Of a stretch of DNA of 15,206 nt, positions 1-8,242 are shown piece after piece. The notes below the pieces were generated by a model. It did no database searches, was not told where the DNA came from, and worked only from the letters and a program-made list of their open reading frames with translations. The number at the start of each line of letters is the position of its first letter. Position 1 is the stretch's first letter. The translations under genes were made by a program, and so were the position numbers. The DNA comes from Bryobacteraceae bacterium (GTDB lineage Bacteria > Acidobacteriota > Terriglobia > Bryobacterales > Bryobacteraceae), in assembly GCA_030039005.1 (NCBI GenBank), contig JASHQT010000599.1, positions 1 to 15,206 on the forward strand, read 5' to 3'.

Positions 1-368
1 CCGAAACTCGCCCCGACAACCGCGACGCTCTTCGCACCTTTTCCCTTTAGATACTGAACCGCAGCAAGAACGTCGTTTTCAAAAGGAGCATGATCGAAGT
101 CCTTCTCGCCCGGCCCGGTGGAGCATCCGAAGCCGCGAAAATCGATCGCCAGAACTTGAAATCCTCGGGATGCGAGCGCACGCGCCTGATTGCGCCAGCT
201 CTCCTTGTTGAATTGGCCGCCGTGAGCGAGCACCACGGCTCGGGCGGCGCGGCCATAAACGTCGGCGCAGACTCGCCCACCGTCCGCGGTAGGGAACGAG
301 ACGGTTCGCTGTGCGGCTACGGGCGTGGCAAGCACAAGTACCAGGGCCGCGGTCCGCAGTGCCGACAT
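1..368 (-). CDS. Secreted alpha/beta hydrolase, N-terminal part (cut by window edge)
   Basis: The 122 visible residues start at an ATG and run off the left edge. Residues 1-20 form a signal peptide: a short charged start, a hydrophobic stretch of Ala/Leu/Val, and a likely cleavage after PVAA near residue 19, so the protein is probably exported. The fold is recognisable as alpha/beta hydrolase: HGG at 49-51 (oxyanion region), AIDFRGFGCS at 74-83, and a nucleophile elbow GASFG with Ser121 at the very edge. The acid and histidine of the triad lie outside the window, so esterase, dienelactone-hydrolase-like or peptidase activity cannot be separated. It lies 23 bases after argS on the same strand, but it has a TATAAT six bases before its ATG and no Shine-Dalgarno sequence, so it may be transcribed on its own. 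Fold is secure; substrate is unknown. Confidence 0.85.
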   Translation of the reverse strand, partial: MSALRTAALVLVLATPVAAQRTVSFPTADGGRVCADVYGRAARAVVLAHGGQFNKESWRNQARALASRGFQVLAIDFRGFGCSTGPGEKDFDHAPFENDVLAAVQYLKGKGAKSVAVVGASF

Positions 369-374
369 GCGGGA

Positions 375-380
375 ATTATA
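375..380 (-). promoter_or_regulatory. -10 element (TATAAT) for the hydrolase, leaderless geometry
   Basis: On the minus strand a perfect TATAAT ends six bases before the hydrolase ATG, with TCCCGC between them and no Shine-Dalgarno sequence. No convincing -35 was seen at 16-18 bp upstream, where the sequence is the 3' end of argS. If the -10 is used, the transcript would begin at or next to the ATG. Confidence 0.45.
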
Positions 381-391
381 TAGTGTCGACC

Positions 392-2335
392 TTACATATA
401 TTCCGGCACCGCGATGCCGAGCACGTCCAGCGTGCGGACGAGTTGCGCGCGAAAGTAAGTGGTCATCCAGAGAAGGAAGACGCGCTTCTCGAGATTTTCT
501 TCGGTGAGCACGGGATAGCTGTGGTAGAAATTGTTGAACGCCTGCGCGAGTTGGAAGGCGTATTTGGCGACGTGCGCGGGTTCGCCCGAGGCGATGGCGC
601 GCTCGATGGCCGAATCGGATTTCGAGGCCATGAGCAGCAACTGCCAGAAGTCCTCGCCGGATGGCGGTGATTGAAGCTGCCGCGCGAGCGCCGCGGCGTC
701 GAGTTCGCGCGCGAAATCGGGAAGGGTTTCGCCGCGCTCGGCGAGTTTGCGCAGAATATTGCCTGCGCGGACGGCTGTGTACTGAACGTACGGCCCAGTG
801 TCGCCTTCAAAGCTGAGCGCTTCGGCGAGATCGAACGCGATCACCGAATTGCGCGTGAACTTCAGCATGAAGTAGCGCAGCGCTCCGACCGCGATTTCCG
901 TCGCGACACGTTTGCGCTCCTCAGCCGGCGCTTCGGGATGCCGCGAATCCACTTCTTCGATCGCCTTTTCGATCAGCTTATCGATCAGATCGTCGGCCTT
1001 CACGCCCAGGCCCTTGCGCCCGGACACTTCCACATAAGCGCGTTTCTTATCTTCTTCCGACAGCTCGATGCCGAGTTCGATACAAGTGGAGGGCGTAAGG
1101 GCGACCATTTCGTAGGAGAAGTGAATGGAGCGGTCGGCCTGTTCCTGATAACCGAGCGCGCGCAGGCCCGCGACAACGACGTCTTGTAAATAGGACTGGC
1201 GCGAGTCGATTACGTTGTACACCCAGTCGCCATGGCCGAAGGAACGCGTCTGGGGCTGCGGGTCGCTGGAGGTCACATAAACCTTTTTCTCGGGCCACAA
1301 TTTGTAGTAAAAATCCTTGCCGAGCAGCCCGAATTTCCAAAGCTGATATGCGATGTCCTTGCCCACATAAGTCACCGTGTTATTGGAGCGCACAATCACC
1401 TTGCTGTCCTCGGTGTCTTCGCCGGTCTGCTCCTTGAAGGCGCTGGCGGGCATCACCCAGCAACCTTTGTTCTTGCCCTCGGTCTCGAAGTAGATGGCCT
1501 TGCGCTCTTTCAACTGCTCGAAGGCCGTCTCCCAGAATTTCAGGTACAGGATCTCGCTTTCGCGAGGCAGAACGTCATACCGGATTCCCAACCGGCCCAT
1601 GGTATCGAGGTGATAGCCGACGATGACTTCGCTTACCAGCAACGCGAGGCGTACTAATTCATCCGCGCCTTCGCGATGCTCGATGGAATGCAGCGTTTCC
1701 TGGCGCCATTCCTTCAATTCGGGATGCGCGGAGACTTCGGCGTAGAGATCCCAGCAGTAATAATCAAACTTGCCGCGTTCGATCTGGCGCACGACGTCGT
1801 CATACGACATCCTCCTGAGGAAATGAAACCCGGCCACGACGTCCGCCACTTGTACACCTGTGTTATCGATGTAATTCTGCACTTCCACCGTCCGGCCGCC
1901 CGCGCGCAGCATGCGCACGAACGTGTCGCCCAACACCGCGTTGCGCAGATGGCCGATGTGCGCGGCCTTGTTGGGATTGATGTTGGTGTGTTCGACGATG
2001 ATTTTGCCCGGGATGGGCTCGCGAGTCTCGTCCACGCCGCGTAGAACGCCCGATGCGTATGCGCCGCGATCCAGCCGGACATTGATATATCCGTTGCCCG
2101 CCACTTCGAGCGCGGACACGCCATCGATCGCGCCGACGTCGGCCACGATTTCGCGCGCGATGCTGGCCGGGGCGCGCTTCAACTGACGCGCTAAATGAAA
2201 CGGTGCGGTGATGGAGAGCTCGCCAAAAGAGGCTTGCCTGGGCTCTTCCAGCACCGTGGGAACCGACGCCTCATAGCGGCCGCGAATGAATTCGGCCACG
2301 CGCGCGAATATACTTTTTTCGATGAGATGGAACAC
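392..2335 (-). CDS. argS: Arginyl-tRNA synthetase
   Basis: Class Ia aminoacyl-tRNA synthetase of 647 residues that charges tRNA-Arg with arginine in the cytosol. Residues 1-100 form the N-terminal additional domain that recognises the tRNA D-loop. The catalytic Rossmann domain has NINPNKAAHIGHLRNA at 118-133, with the HIGH motif at 126-129. The KMSKS position is occupied by SGRKG at 438-442, a form common in ArgRS. NNTVTYVGKDIAYQLWKF (318-335) and GPYVQYTAVRAGNIL (514-528) are also typical. The C-terminal DALR anticodon-binding domain runs from about residue 515 to the end, with NNFYHSYPVL at 601-610. The start is GTG: an in-frame TAA lies just upstream, so no earlier start exists. AAGGA is nearby but only about one base from the GTG. 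It is divergent from the ferredoxin gene. Confidence 0.97.
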   Translation of the reverse strand: MFHLIEKSIFARVAEFIRGRYEASVPTVLEEPRQASFGELSITAPFHLARQLKRAPASIAREIVADVGAIDGVSALEVAGNGYINVRLDRGAYASGVLRGVDETREPIPGKIIVEHTNINPNKAAHIGHLRNAVLGDTFVRMLRAGGRTVEVQNYIDNTGVQVADVVAGFHFLRRMSYDDVVRQIERGKFDYYCWDLYAEVSAHPELKEWRQETLHSIEHREGADELVRLALLVSEVIVGYHLDTMGRLGIRYDVLPRESEILYLKFWETAFEQLKERKAIYFETEGKNKGCWVMPASAFKEQTGEDTEDSKVIVRSNNTVTYVGKDIAYQLWKFGLLGKDFYYKLWPEKKVYVTSSDPQPQTRSFGHGDWVYNVIDSRQSYLQDVVVAGLRALGYQEQADRSIHFSYEMVALTPSTCIELGIELSEEDKKRAYVEVSGRKGLGVKADDLIDKLIEKAIEEVDSRHPEAPAEERKRVATEIAVGALRYFMLKFTRNSVIAFDLAEALSFEGDTGPYVQYTAVRAGNILRKLAERGETLPDFARELDAAALARQLQSPPSGEDFWQLLLMASKSDSAIERAIASGEPAHVAKYAFQLAQAFNNFYHSYPVLTEENLEKRVFLLWMTTYFRAQLVRTLDVLGIAVPEYM

Positions 2336-2377
2336 GTCCTTTTAGTATGCGTTACGGGCTGTCCACGGCGCACACGA

Positions 2378-2383
2378 TATAAT
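2378..2383 (+). promoter_or_regulatory. -10 element (TATAAT) for the ferredoxin gene, leaderless geometry
   Basis: A perfect TATAAT is followed by five bases (GAGTC) and the GTG start of the ferredoxin gene. An in-frame TGA overlaps the end of the hexamer, so translation cannot begin further upstream, and no Shine-Dalgarno sequence precedes the GTG. The -35 region is weak at normal spacing. The 53-bp gap must also hold the argS promoter. Confidence 0.5.
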
Positions 2384-2388
2384 GAGTC

Positions 2389-2778
2389 GTGCCTAAGGTC
2401 ACCATCGACGGCAAGACCGTCGAGTTCGAGTCCGGAAAATTGCCCTACCAGGAGCATGGAAAGCCGGAATCCATTCTCGACGTCTGCATGAATTTCGGGC
2501 TGCACCTGGAGCACGCCTGCGGCGGCAACTGCGCCTGCACTACCTGCCACGTCATCGTCACCAAAGGCATGGAAAACCTGTCGGAGATGGACGACGACGA
2601 AGCCGATCGCCTGGATATGGCCGCTGGTCTGACGCTGAAATCGCGCCTGGGCTGCCAGTGCGTGGTCGAGGGCGACATCGAGGTGGAGATTCCTTCGTGG
2701 AACCGCAACTACGTCAGCGAAGGCGGCGGCTCCATGAACCTGGGCGACGCCATTCCGGTGCCCGCGGGCAAGAAGTAG
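2389..2778 (+). CDS. fdx: [2Fe-2S] ferredoxin, Isc/adrenodoxin type
   Basis: A small electron carrier of 129 residues. The cluster ligands follow the Isc-ferredoxin pattern C-x5-C-x2-C-xn-C: Cys44, Cys50, Cys53 and Cys89, within EHACGGNCACTTCHVIV (41-57) and SRLGCQ (85-90). The segment MENLSEMDDDEADRLDMA (61-78) matches the acidic partner-binding helix of this family. By family knowledge it supplies electrons for Fe-S cluster assembly, but no isc genes are in the window, so its partner is unknown. The C-terminus carries an extra Gly/Pro-rich tail of about 25 residues beyond the usual IP-x-W/Y end. GTG is the only possible start near the N-terminus, because an in-frame TGA lies six bases before it. 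No Shine-Dalgarno sequence is visible. Confidence 0.93.
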   Translation: MPKVTIDGKTVEFESGKLPYQEHGKPESILDVCMNFGLHLEHACGGNCACTTCHVIVTKGMENLSEMDDDEADRLDMAAGLTLKSRLGCQCVVEGDIEVEIPSWNRNYVSEGGGSMNLGDAIPVPAGKK

Positions 2779-2831
2779 GCCATTCTCCGTCAGGCGCTAA
2801 GACAGGTTGTCCCCTAAGGCCCCACTCTAGC

Positions 2832-2847
2832 GGGAACAATTTGTCCC
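2832..2847. repeat. Imperfect palindrome in the fdx-pilZ spacer
   Basis: The 16-bp stretch GGGAacAATTtgTCCC is symmetric at 12 of 16 positions. Its right part, TTGTCCC (2841-2847), also occurs as a direct copy at 2807-2813. The 171-bp spacer from 2779 to 2949 otherwise holds no supported gene, no clear terminator and no convincing sigma-70 promoter. The pattern could be an operator or a remnant of an insertion-sequence end; neither is established. Confidence 0.35.
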
Positions 2848-2949
2848 ACCTATGTCTTCAGAGATCTGGCACGGCTTGAAAGATAAAGGAGCTAGCGGGT
2901 TCGAGAGTTGGGCCACAACGTGCTCCTGGTAAGCGCGAGGCGATCGATC

Positions 2950-3357
2950 ATGGCGGACTCCTACAGGTGCTCCAACATAGCCCGCGGCGCTGAAAGAAGG
3001 GATGCCCAGCGAATCACTCAGAAACGCTACTTCGTGGATCGCGTAGGAACTTTACGAAATCCGGTCGAAGGCGAGATCGCGATTCGAGTGACTGACATCT
3101 CCCTCTCGGGAGTGCGCGCTTCGCTGCCTTGCCGCTTGAAACCGCAGACCGAGGTGGAAATTGAGTTTGCAGGAGCCGTGCAAAAGGGCATCGTGCGGCA
3201 CTGCCAATGCCTGGGCGCGGCGGCATTCACCGTGGGGATTTGGCTTCCCGAATGCGACCCCGAAAAGCCACAGACGCTGAATCCGCACCATCTGCGCGTG
3301 CTTCGCGACGGGACGGAACTGGACGGGCGCCGGCGCAACCCCGTCCTATTTCGATAA
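2950..3357 (+). CDS. Single-domain PilZ protein (predicted c-di-GMP binder)
   Basis: From the chosen ATG the product has 135 residues and consists mainly of one PilZ domain. The two ligand motifs are intact: RDAQR at 17-21 (R-x3-R) and DISLSG at 49-54 (D-x-S-x2-G). They are followed by the beta-barrel strands, ending near AAFTVGIWLP (91-100). By family knowledge such proteins bind cyclic di-GMP and act on motility, secretion or exopolysaccharide machinery through protein contacts. No output domain is present. An earlier in-frame TTG at 2908 would add 14 residues, but 2950 is preferred because it is an ATG with GCGAGG nine bases before it. The 3' end overlaps the convergent lipoprotein gene by 12 bases. 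Confidence 0.85.
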   Translation: MADSYRCSNIARGAERRDAQRITQKRYFVDRVGTLRNPVEGEIAIRVTDISLSGVRASLPCRLKPQTEVEIEFAGAVQKGIVRHCQCLGAAAFTVGIWLPECDPEKPQTLNPHHLRVLRDGTELDGRRRNPVLFR

Positions 3358-4260
3358 CCACAGGTCCAGAAATTTGTCGGCCAGGGCCTGGGGCACATTG
3401 GCCGTCACCTTGGTTTGCATCTGCTGCTCGGTCACCTGAATTGCGTCGTAGAGCTTGAGCAGCTCGGGCTGATTGTCGGGAGTGCGCAGGCGGCCGAATC
3501 CGATCAGGCCGCGCAGCACATCGTGGATGAATTTAGCGTCGCGCTCGGTTTGGCAATTGACGATCGCGAGCGCGTCGATGCCGTTTGAGAGATCGATGCC
3601 CAGCGCGGCCGTTTCGACGCCGCGAAGGGACTGCATGATGTTGCCCAGGTTGCCGTCGCGCGGCAGCGGAAGATTGAGATTTTCGATGCCGCCCGTGAGC
3701 GCGGCGTAGAGTTGATCGTTCGCCGGGAGGGTGCGCAGCAGGTCGCGCAGTGGAACAGGAAGGCCGCGGCCGGAGGGCCGATCTATTAGCGCGTGAAGCG
3801 CGGCGGGGGTCCCGGCGGCGGCGGTGGAATCGTTCAGAAACGTGATGACGCCCGGCTCATCGCCAAACAGCGCGTGGCCCTTGTAATTGGATGGCGCCGC
3901 GCCCTTGGATTTAAGCTGCGCTTCGAGATCGGTCACGCGAAATTGCCCGCGCACCAGCAGCAGCGCGTTCTTGCCGTCGTAGCAGAACAGGAACTCGGAA
4001 AGATCCTTGCGCGGGTCGAGCCCGGTTTCTTCGGTAAAGCGGTCGAGCTGCGGGAGGGGCACGCGGCCGATGAGCTTTTGATACGTCGCGGTATCGCGAA
4101 TCGAAGCGAGGTTCACGCCCAGAATGACCGTGGTGTCGGCGGGAACCAAGGCTTCGAGCGCGGGGCTGACGTGCAGCGAAGCGGACTGCTTGGGCTGGCA
4201 GGAAACGAGCGCGAGCGAGGCCAGCCATAGCGGAACGCCGCGGAGCTCGGAGAGCCTCAT
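3346..4260 (-). CDS. Lipoprotein of unknown function, linked to an ABC exporter
   Basis: A protein of 304 residues that I cannot assign to a named family with certainty. The N-terminus is a lipoprotein signal peptide with the lipobox LVSC at 18-21, so Cys21 is predicted to be lipidated and the rest to lie outside the inner membrane. The body has no membrane segments and no catalytic motif that I recognise. The region after the signal (ALEALVPADTTVILGVNL, 34-51) resembles acidobacterial proteins loosely related to DUF3352; this is a weak impression. Its ATG follows directly on the TAA of the ABC-2 permease gene with no gap, so the two are very probably co-translated. It may be an extracytoplasmic partner of that exporter. 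The 3' end overlaps the PilZ gene tail to tail. Confidence 0.85.
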   Translation of the reverse strand: MRLSELRGVPLWLASLALVSCQPKQSASLHVSPALEALVPADTTVILGVNLASIRDTATYQKLIGRVPLPQLDRFTEETGLDPRKDLSEFLFCYDGKNALLLVRGQFRVTDLEAQLKSKGAAPSNYKGHALFGDEPGVITFLNDSTAAAGTPAALHALIDRPSGRGLPVPLRDLLRTLPANDQLYAALTGGIENLNLPLPRDGNLGNIMQSLRGVETAALGIDLSNGIDALAIVNCQTERDAKFIHDVLRGLIGFGRLRTPDNQPELLKLYDAIQVTEQQMQTKVTANVPQALADKFLDLWLSK

Positions 4261-5082
4261 TTAAAAATCTCGCCGCGCGAAAATCGCCAGCGCCGCGCCC
4301 AGCATCACGGCGCCGAACACCGCCGAGGTCCAGATGGGCGCGAATCCCGTGAACGTGCGGCTTTGGATCGCATCCAGCGTCATCTTGCCGATCTCATACA
4401 CCTTGGGCAGCGACTCATAGAGCACGCGCCACACGTTGCGCGACCATTCTGAAGACAGCAGCCGCATCATCAGGCTGGTTTGCGCGAGGATGGGGCTGAT
4501 AATCATCAACGCGACGCTGATCATGGTGGCGGCCGCGGCGCTTTCGAACGTGACCCCGATCAACACGACTACCGCCAGCAGCACCGCGAAAATGAACGTG
4601 GTGGTGGCGATGGCGATCAGAAACGCGGGCGACCAGATGCCGGTCTTGATGCCCAGGATAATCCATACGCCCAGCACCAGGTACGTGGTGTTCAGCGCGA
4701 TCACGAGCACGTTGCCCGCGAAGCGGCCCAGCAGAATGTGCGTCCGTGAAAGTGGCTTCGACAGCAGCAGCTCGATACGGCCGGGCTCCAGCACGCTCGG
4801 AACCAGGCCCGCGGAGGCGAACACGGCGAGAAACATGCCCCAGGTGTAAAGGAAGGTCGCGATGGCACCGTAAACGCCGCGCACCACGCGCTCCACGTCC
4901 GGATTGGCGCGGGTTTGGCGGCCGAAAATCGCGATCGTCGCAGTGGCGCCCGAGACGATATCGATGCGCAGCAGGAACAGGAAAAACAGGATCATCAGCG
5001 TCGAGAGCCCGAACAGCACCCAGAAGATTTTGCGGGCCAGCGCTTCGCGGAAGGTGTCTTGAATGAGGGCCAGAGTGACCAC
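4261..5082 (-). CDS. ABC-2 type transporter permease
   Basis: Integral membrane subunit of 273 residues with about six transmembrane segments, near residues 18-39, 72-95, 119-144, 152-177, 183-203 and 247-267. The loop EPGRIELLLSKPLSRTHILL (99-118) is a typical cytoplasmic coupling region of NatB/ABC-2 permeases. The first residues, ALIQDTFREALARKIFWVLF, also fit this family. It would pair with the ATPase encoded directly upstream to form an exporter; the substrate is unknown. The start is GTG, sharing one base with the TAG stop of the ATPase gene (TAGTG). A GGAG lies eight bases upstream inside the ATPase gene, supporting this start and translational coupling. A lipoprotein gene follows without a gap. 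Confidence 0.93.
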   Translation of the reverse strand: MVTLALIQDTFREALARKIFWVLFGLSTLMILFFLFLLRIDIVSGATATIAIFGRQTRANPDVERVVRGVYGAIATFLYTWGMFLAVFASAGLVPSVLEPGRIELLLSKPLSRTHILLGRFAGNVLVIALNTTYLVLGVWIILGIKTGIWSPAFLIAIATTTFIFAVLLAVVVLIGVTFESAAAATMISVALMIISPILAQTSLMMRLLSSEWSRNVWRVLYESLPKVYEIGKMTLDAIQSRTFTGFAPIWTSAVFGAVMLGAALAIFARRDF

Positions 5083-6008
5083 TACTTGTTCTCCACGGTG
5101 CGAACGAACACGTCTTCGAGCGTGCTGGTGGTAGGCGCGAGCGCCTCAATCTCACAGCGCTGGGCGCGCAGCACATCGACCGCGGCGTTCACCAGTTCGC
5201 GGCTCGGGAATTGGAAGTCCACCAGGCCGTCGCGTACCGCCATGGAACTCGCGCGACTGCGCAGTTCCTGCGCCACAGGTTCGGGAGGGGCGGCCACGGT
5301 GAGCCGGTAGCCTTTGCCCGCCGTGAGATCGCGCATATTTCCCGACAGCGCCACTTTGCCTTTGTGCAGGATGGCCACCTCGCGGCACAGCGTCTCCACT
5401 TCGGCGAGCAGATGGGAGTTGATGAAGACGGTGACGCCGCGCTCCTCGAAGCGATTCAGGATCTCGCGGATCTGACGGCGGCCTACGGGGTCGACGCCGT
5501 CGGTGGGCTCGTCCAATATCAGGATGGAGGGCGAATGAATCAGCGCCTGCGCGAGCCCCAGGCGCTGCAACATGCCTTTGGAGTATTTGCCGATCCGCAC
5601 TCCCGCCCATTGGCTCAGGCCGACGAGCTCCAGTTGTTCCGGGATCAACTTCTTCCGGCGCGCCGCCTCGACGCCCGAAAGAGCGGCGTAGAAATCAAGC
5701 ATGCCGGCGCCGGTGAAATAGGTCGGGAAGCGGTGATTTTCGGGCAGGTATCCGATGGGGCGCCGCGCCTCAGGGCCGCTCGCGTCGCGGCCGAAGATCA
5801 GCGCGATGCCGCGCGTGGGCCGTACGGCCGAGAGCAGTGCCTTGACGAAAGTGGTTTTACCCGCGCCATTCGGGCCGAGAAGCCCGAAAATCACGCCGCG
5901 GCGGACCTGCAGCGACACGCCGTCAATAGCGCGGACCTCGCGCCGGCTCCAGCGCGAGACGTAAACCTTAGTGAGGTCCTGCGTTTCAATTGCGTATTCA
6001 GAATCCAC
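5082..6008 (-). CDS. ABC transporter ATP-binding protein (ABC-2/NatA type)
   Basis: Cytoplasmic ATPase of 308 residues that powers the adjacent permease. Motifs in order: Walker A GPNGAGKTT at 45-53, Q-loop position YLPEN at 87-91 (Glu in place of Gln, usual in this subgroup), signature YSKGM at 142-146 in place of LSGGQ (also usual here), Walker B ILILDEPTDGVDP at 162-174, and the switch His199 in INSHL. Residues from about 235 on form the C-terminal extension typical of exporters of the NatA/GldA kind. The start is GTG with no good Shine-Dalgarno sequence; a weak TATCCT lies eight bases upstream on the minus strand. It is first in a three-gene operon (ATPase, permease, lipoprotein) and divergent from the oligopeptidase gene. 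Confidence 0.94.
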   Translation of the reverse strand: MDSEYAIETQDLTKVYVSRWSRREVRAIDGVSLQVRRGVIFGLLGPNGAGKTTFVKALLSAVRPTRGIALIFGRDASGPEARRPIGYLPENHRFPTYFTGAGMLDFYAALSGVEAARRKKLIPEQLELVGLSQWAGVRIGKYSKGMLQRLGLAQALIHSPSILILDEPTDGVDPVGRRQIREILNRFEERGVTVFINSHLLAEVETLCREVAILHKGKVALSGNMRDLTAGKGYRLTVAAPPEPVAQELRSRASSMAVRDGLVDFQFPSRELVNAAVDVLRAQRCEIEALAPTTSTLEDVFVRTVENK

Positions 6009-6130
6009 TCAACATTAGGATACGAGGGAATGGGAGGGGAAGTTCCGGGCCTGGGATCGGGAACCGGAGGTCAGGGGACTGGCAAATCGCGGACGGCTGC
6101 TCCTTTGCCGGCTGCCCAGCGCATCGCAAA

Positions 6131-6151
6131 GCGAATTTCGTGAAATTTCGC
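6131..6151. repeat. Imperfect 21-bp palindrome, candidate operator
   Basis: In the 179-bp divergent spacer between the ABC ATPase and the oligopeptidase, the arms GCGAAnTT and AAnTTCGC are separated by five bases (CGTGA). It ends about 17 bp before the TATAAG proposed as -10 for the oligopeptidase, so a bound protein could affect that promoter. No regulator is identified. Confidence 0.3.
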
Positions 6152-6167
6152 GGCCGATGGAATAAGA

Positions 6168-6173
6168 TATAAG
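6168..6173 (+). promoter_or_regulatory. -10-like element (TATAAG) for the oligopeptidase gene
   Basis: TATAAG matches the sigma-70 -10 consensus at five of six positions and lies 14 bases before the ATG at 6188. The -35 at normal spacing is weak (ATTTCG at 6145-6150). A transcript from here would have a leader of only about seven bases. AAGG at 6171-6174 is 13 bases from the ATG, too far for a good Shine-Dalgarno sequence. Confidence 0.35.
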
Positions 6174-6187
6174 GTACATAAATCCGA

Positions 6188-8242
6188 ATGACGACCACCA
6201 CGGCTGAAAACCCGCTGCTCGCAATTCAGTTTCAAATCCCCTTCGATCAAATTCGTGTGGAGAACGTAGAGCCGGCGATCGACGAGCTGCTGGCGGACGC
6301 ACGCGCCGGTTTGGACCGGCTGATTGCCGAGCCGGGCCCGCGAACCTTCGCCAACACGTTGCAGAGGCTCGATCAAATCACCGAACGGCTGGATTATGCG
6401 ATGCAGGTGGTACGGCATCTGGAGGCGGTGGCCACAACGCCGGAGCTGCGCGCGGCGTACAACGCGGTACAGCCCAAGGTTAGCGAATTCTATTCCTCGT
6501 TGCCGCTCCATGATGGGTTATGGAAAGCAATACTCAAGTATTCGCTCAGTGAAGAAGGCCGCGGGTTAACAGGCGCGCGAAAACGATTTCTTGAGAAAAC
6601 CCGCGACAATTTCCGCCGCCACGGCGCGGAACTCGACGAAGCAGGCAAAAAGCGCATCGCCGAGATCGATGTGGAACTGACTAAGCAGACCATCCGCTTC
6701 TCTGAGAACGTTCTTGACTCCACCAATCAATATGAATGGGTGATCGCGGACGAAAGCCGGCTCGCTGGACTGCCCGAAAGCGCGCGCGCCATGGCGCGAG
6801 CCAGCGCGGCGGCCAAGGGATTGCCAGAACCCTCCTGGCGATTCACGCTGCAAGGCCCGAGTTACTTGGCGGTGATGACCTATCTGGACGATGCAGACAT
6901 GCGGCGCCGGGTGTATGAGGCGTACGTGAATCGCGCCACCGAAGAAAAATACGACAATCGGCCGGTGATGCGCGGCATTCTGGAATTGCGCCGCGAAAAG
7001 GCGCGCCTGCTGGGCTACCGCGATTTCTCCGACCTAGTGCTGGAGGATCGGATGGCGCATACGGGCGCCCGCGCCCGCCAGTTCCTGGAAGATCTCAAGG
7101 CTAAAACCGAGCCGATTTTCGAGAAAGAAAACGCCGAATTACTGGCCTTCTCCGGGAAAAATGAGCTGCAGCCCTGGGATATCGCATATTTCGCGGAAAA
7201 ACAGCGGGCAGCCTTGTACGATTTCGATGAAGAGGCCCTGCGGCCCTACTTCCCGCTGGAGAGCGTAGTCCAAGGGATGTTTGAGATCGTGCACCGGCTA
7301 TACGGGATTTCCGTGGTGGAAAAGCCCGGCGCGCCAGTTTGGGACCCGCAGGTGAAGTATTACGAAATTCGCGACCCAAGCCGCGGCGCCGGCAACGAAC
7401 TGGCCGGCGCATTCTACGCCGATTGGTTTCCGCGCGACAACAAACGCGCCGGCGCGTGGATGGAAAATCTCATCACGGGCGAATGGCACGCCCACCGGCA
7501 GGACCCGCATGCCGGCCTGATGTGCGGAAACCTGACGCCGCCCGGCCCGGACCGGCCTTCCCTGCTGACGCATCGTGAAGTTCAGACCATTTTTCACGAG
7601 TTCGGCCATCTGTTGCATCATTGCCTGACGCGCGTGGAGTTACGGGGATTTGCGGGCGTGAACGTGGCCTGGGATTTCGTGGAACTGCCGTCGCAGATCA
7701 TGGAGAACTGGACCTGGGAGCGCGAGGCGTTGGACCTGTTCGCGCGGCATTACCAAACCGGCGCGCCCATTCCGGCGGAGCTTTTGGACAAAATGCGGCG
7801 CGCGCGTAATTTTCGCGCGGCTAACGCGCAGATGCGCCAGCTCGGATTCGGCATCGTGGACCTGGCTCTGCATCAGGACGTTGCGCCCGGCTCCACTATC
7901 GACTTGGTGGCATTCGCGCGCGATATTTTGCAGCCATTCGCGCCCGCCAGGCTGCCGGAACATTACGGCATGATCGTCAGCTTTACGCACTTGTTCTCGA
8001 GCCCGGTGGGTTACGGCGCCGGCTATTATTCCTACAAGTGGGCCGAGGTGCTGGATGCCGACGCATTCACCGCTTTTCACAAAGGCGGCATCTTCAGCTC
8101 CGAAGTGGGCGGGCGCTTCCGCGATCGCATTCTTTCGCGCGGCGACAGCGAGGATCCGGCGGAGCTGTACCGGAGCTTCATGGGCCGCGATCCGGACCCC
8201 GACGCGCTGCTCGAACGCTCAGGCCTGCTGGCGCGAGCATGA
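6188..8242 (+). CDS. prlC: Oligopeptidase A, M3 family zinc metallopeptidase
   Basis: A cytosolic zinc endopeptidase of 684 residues, close to the usual 680 of oligopeptidase A; no signal peptide is present. By family knowledge it degrades short peptides, including cleaved signal peptides. The zinc site is HEFGH at 470-474 (His470, His474, catalytic Glu471), with the third ligand Glu499 in [13 protein letters not shown]. The substrate loop H601 to Y616 (GYGAGYYSY) carries the conserved His and Tyr residues. Many blocks match the E. coli protein as I recall it, for example [25 protein letters not shown]-like DNKRAGAWM and [16 protein letters not shown]. The N-terminal helical domain (1 to about 220) is complete. 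It stands alone on this strand; dipeptidyl carboxypeptidase (dcp) is the less likely alternative. Confidence 0.95.
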   Translation: MTTTTAENPLLAIQFQIPFDQIRVENVEPAIDELLADARAGLDRLIAEPGPRTFANTLQRLDQITERLDYAMQVVRHLEAVATTPELRAAYNAVQPKVSEFYSSLPLHDGLWKAILKYSLSEEGRGLTGARKRFLEKTRDNFRRHGAELDEAGKKRIAEIDVELTKQTIRFSENVLDSTNQYEWVIADESRLAGLPESARAMARASAAAKGLPEPSWRFTLQGPSYLAVMTYLDDADMRRRVYEAYVNRATEEKYDNRPVMRGILELRREKARLLGYRDFSDLVLEDRMAHTGARARQFLEDLKAKTEPIFEKENAELLAFSGKNELQPWDIAYFAEKQRAALYDFDEEALRPYFPLESVVQGMFEIVHRLYGISVVEKPGAPVWDPQVKYYEIRDPSRGAGNELAGAFYADWFPRDNKRAGAWMENLITGEWHAHRQDPHAGLMCGNLTPPGPDRPSLLTHREVQTIFHEFGHLLHHCLTRVELRGFAGVNVAWDFVELPSQIMENWTWEREALDLFARHYQTGAPIPAELLDKMRRARNFRAANAQMRQLGFGIVDLALHQDVAPGSTIDLVAFARDILQPFAPARLPEHYGMIVSFTHLFSSPVGYGAGYYSYKWAEVLDADAFTAFHKGGIFSSEVGGRFRDRILSRGDSEDPAELYRSFMGRDPDPDALLERSGLLARA

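Noticed and set aside
671..2044. Several 120-170-codon plus-strand frames opposite argS
   Set aside because: They lie wholly inside argS, show no recognisable product, and argS accounts for the region.
2866..2880. TGGCACGGCTTGAA as a sigma-54 promoter for the PilZ gene
   Set aside because: The -24-like TGGCAC is there, but the required GC of the -12 element is not at the right spacing.
5211..6143. A 310-codon plus-strand frame opposite the ABC ATPase gene
   Set aside because: The minus strand carries an intact ATPase with Walker A, signature, Walker B and switch His. The opposite frame has no family features.
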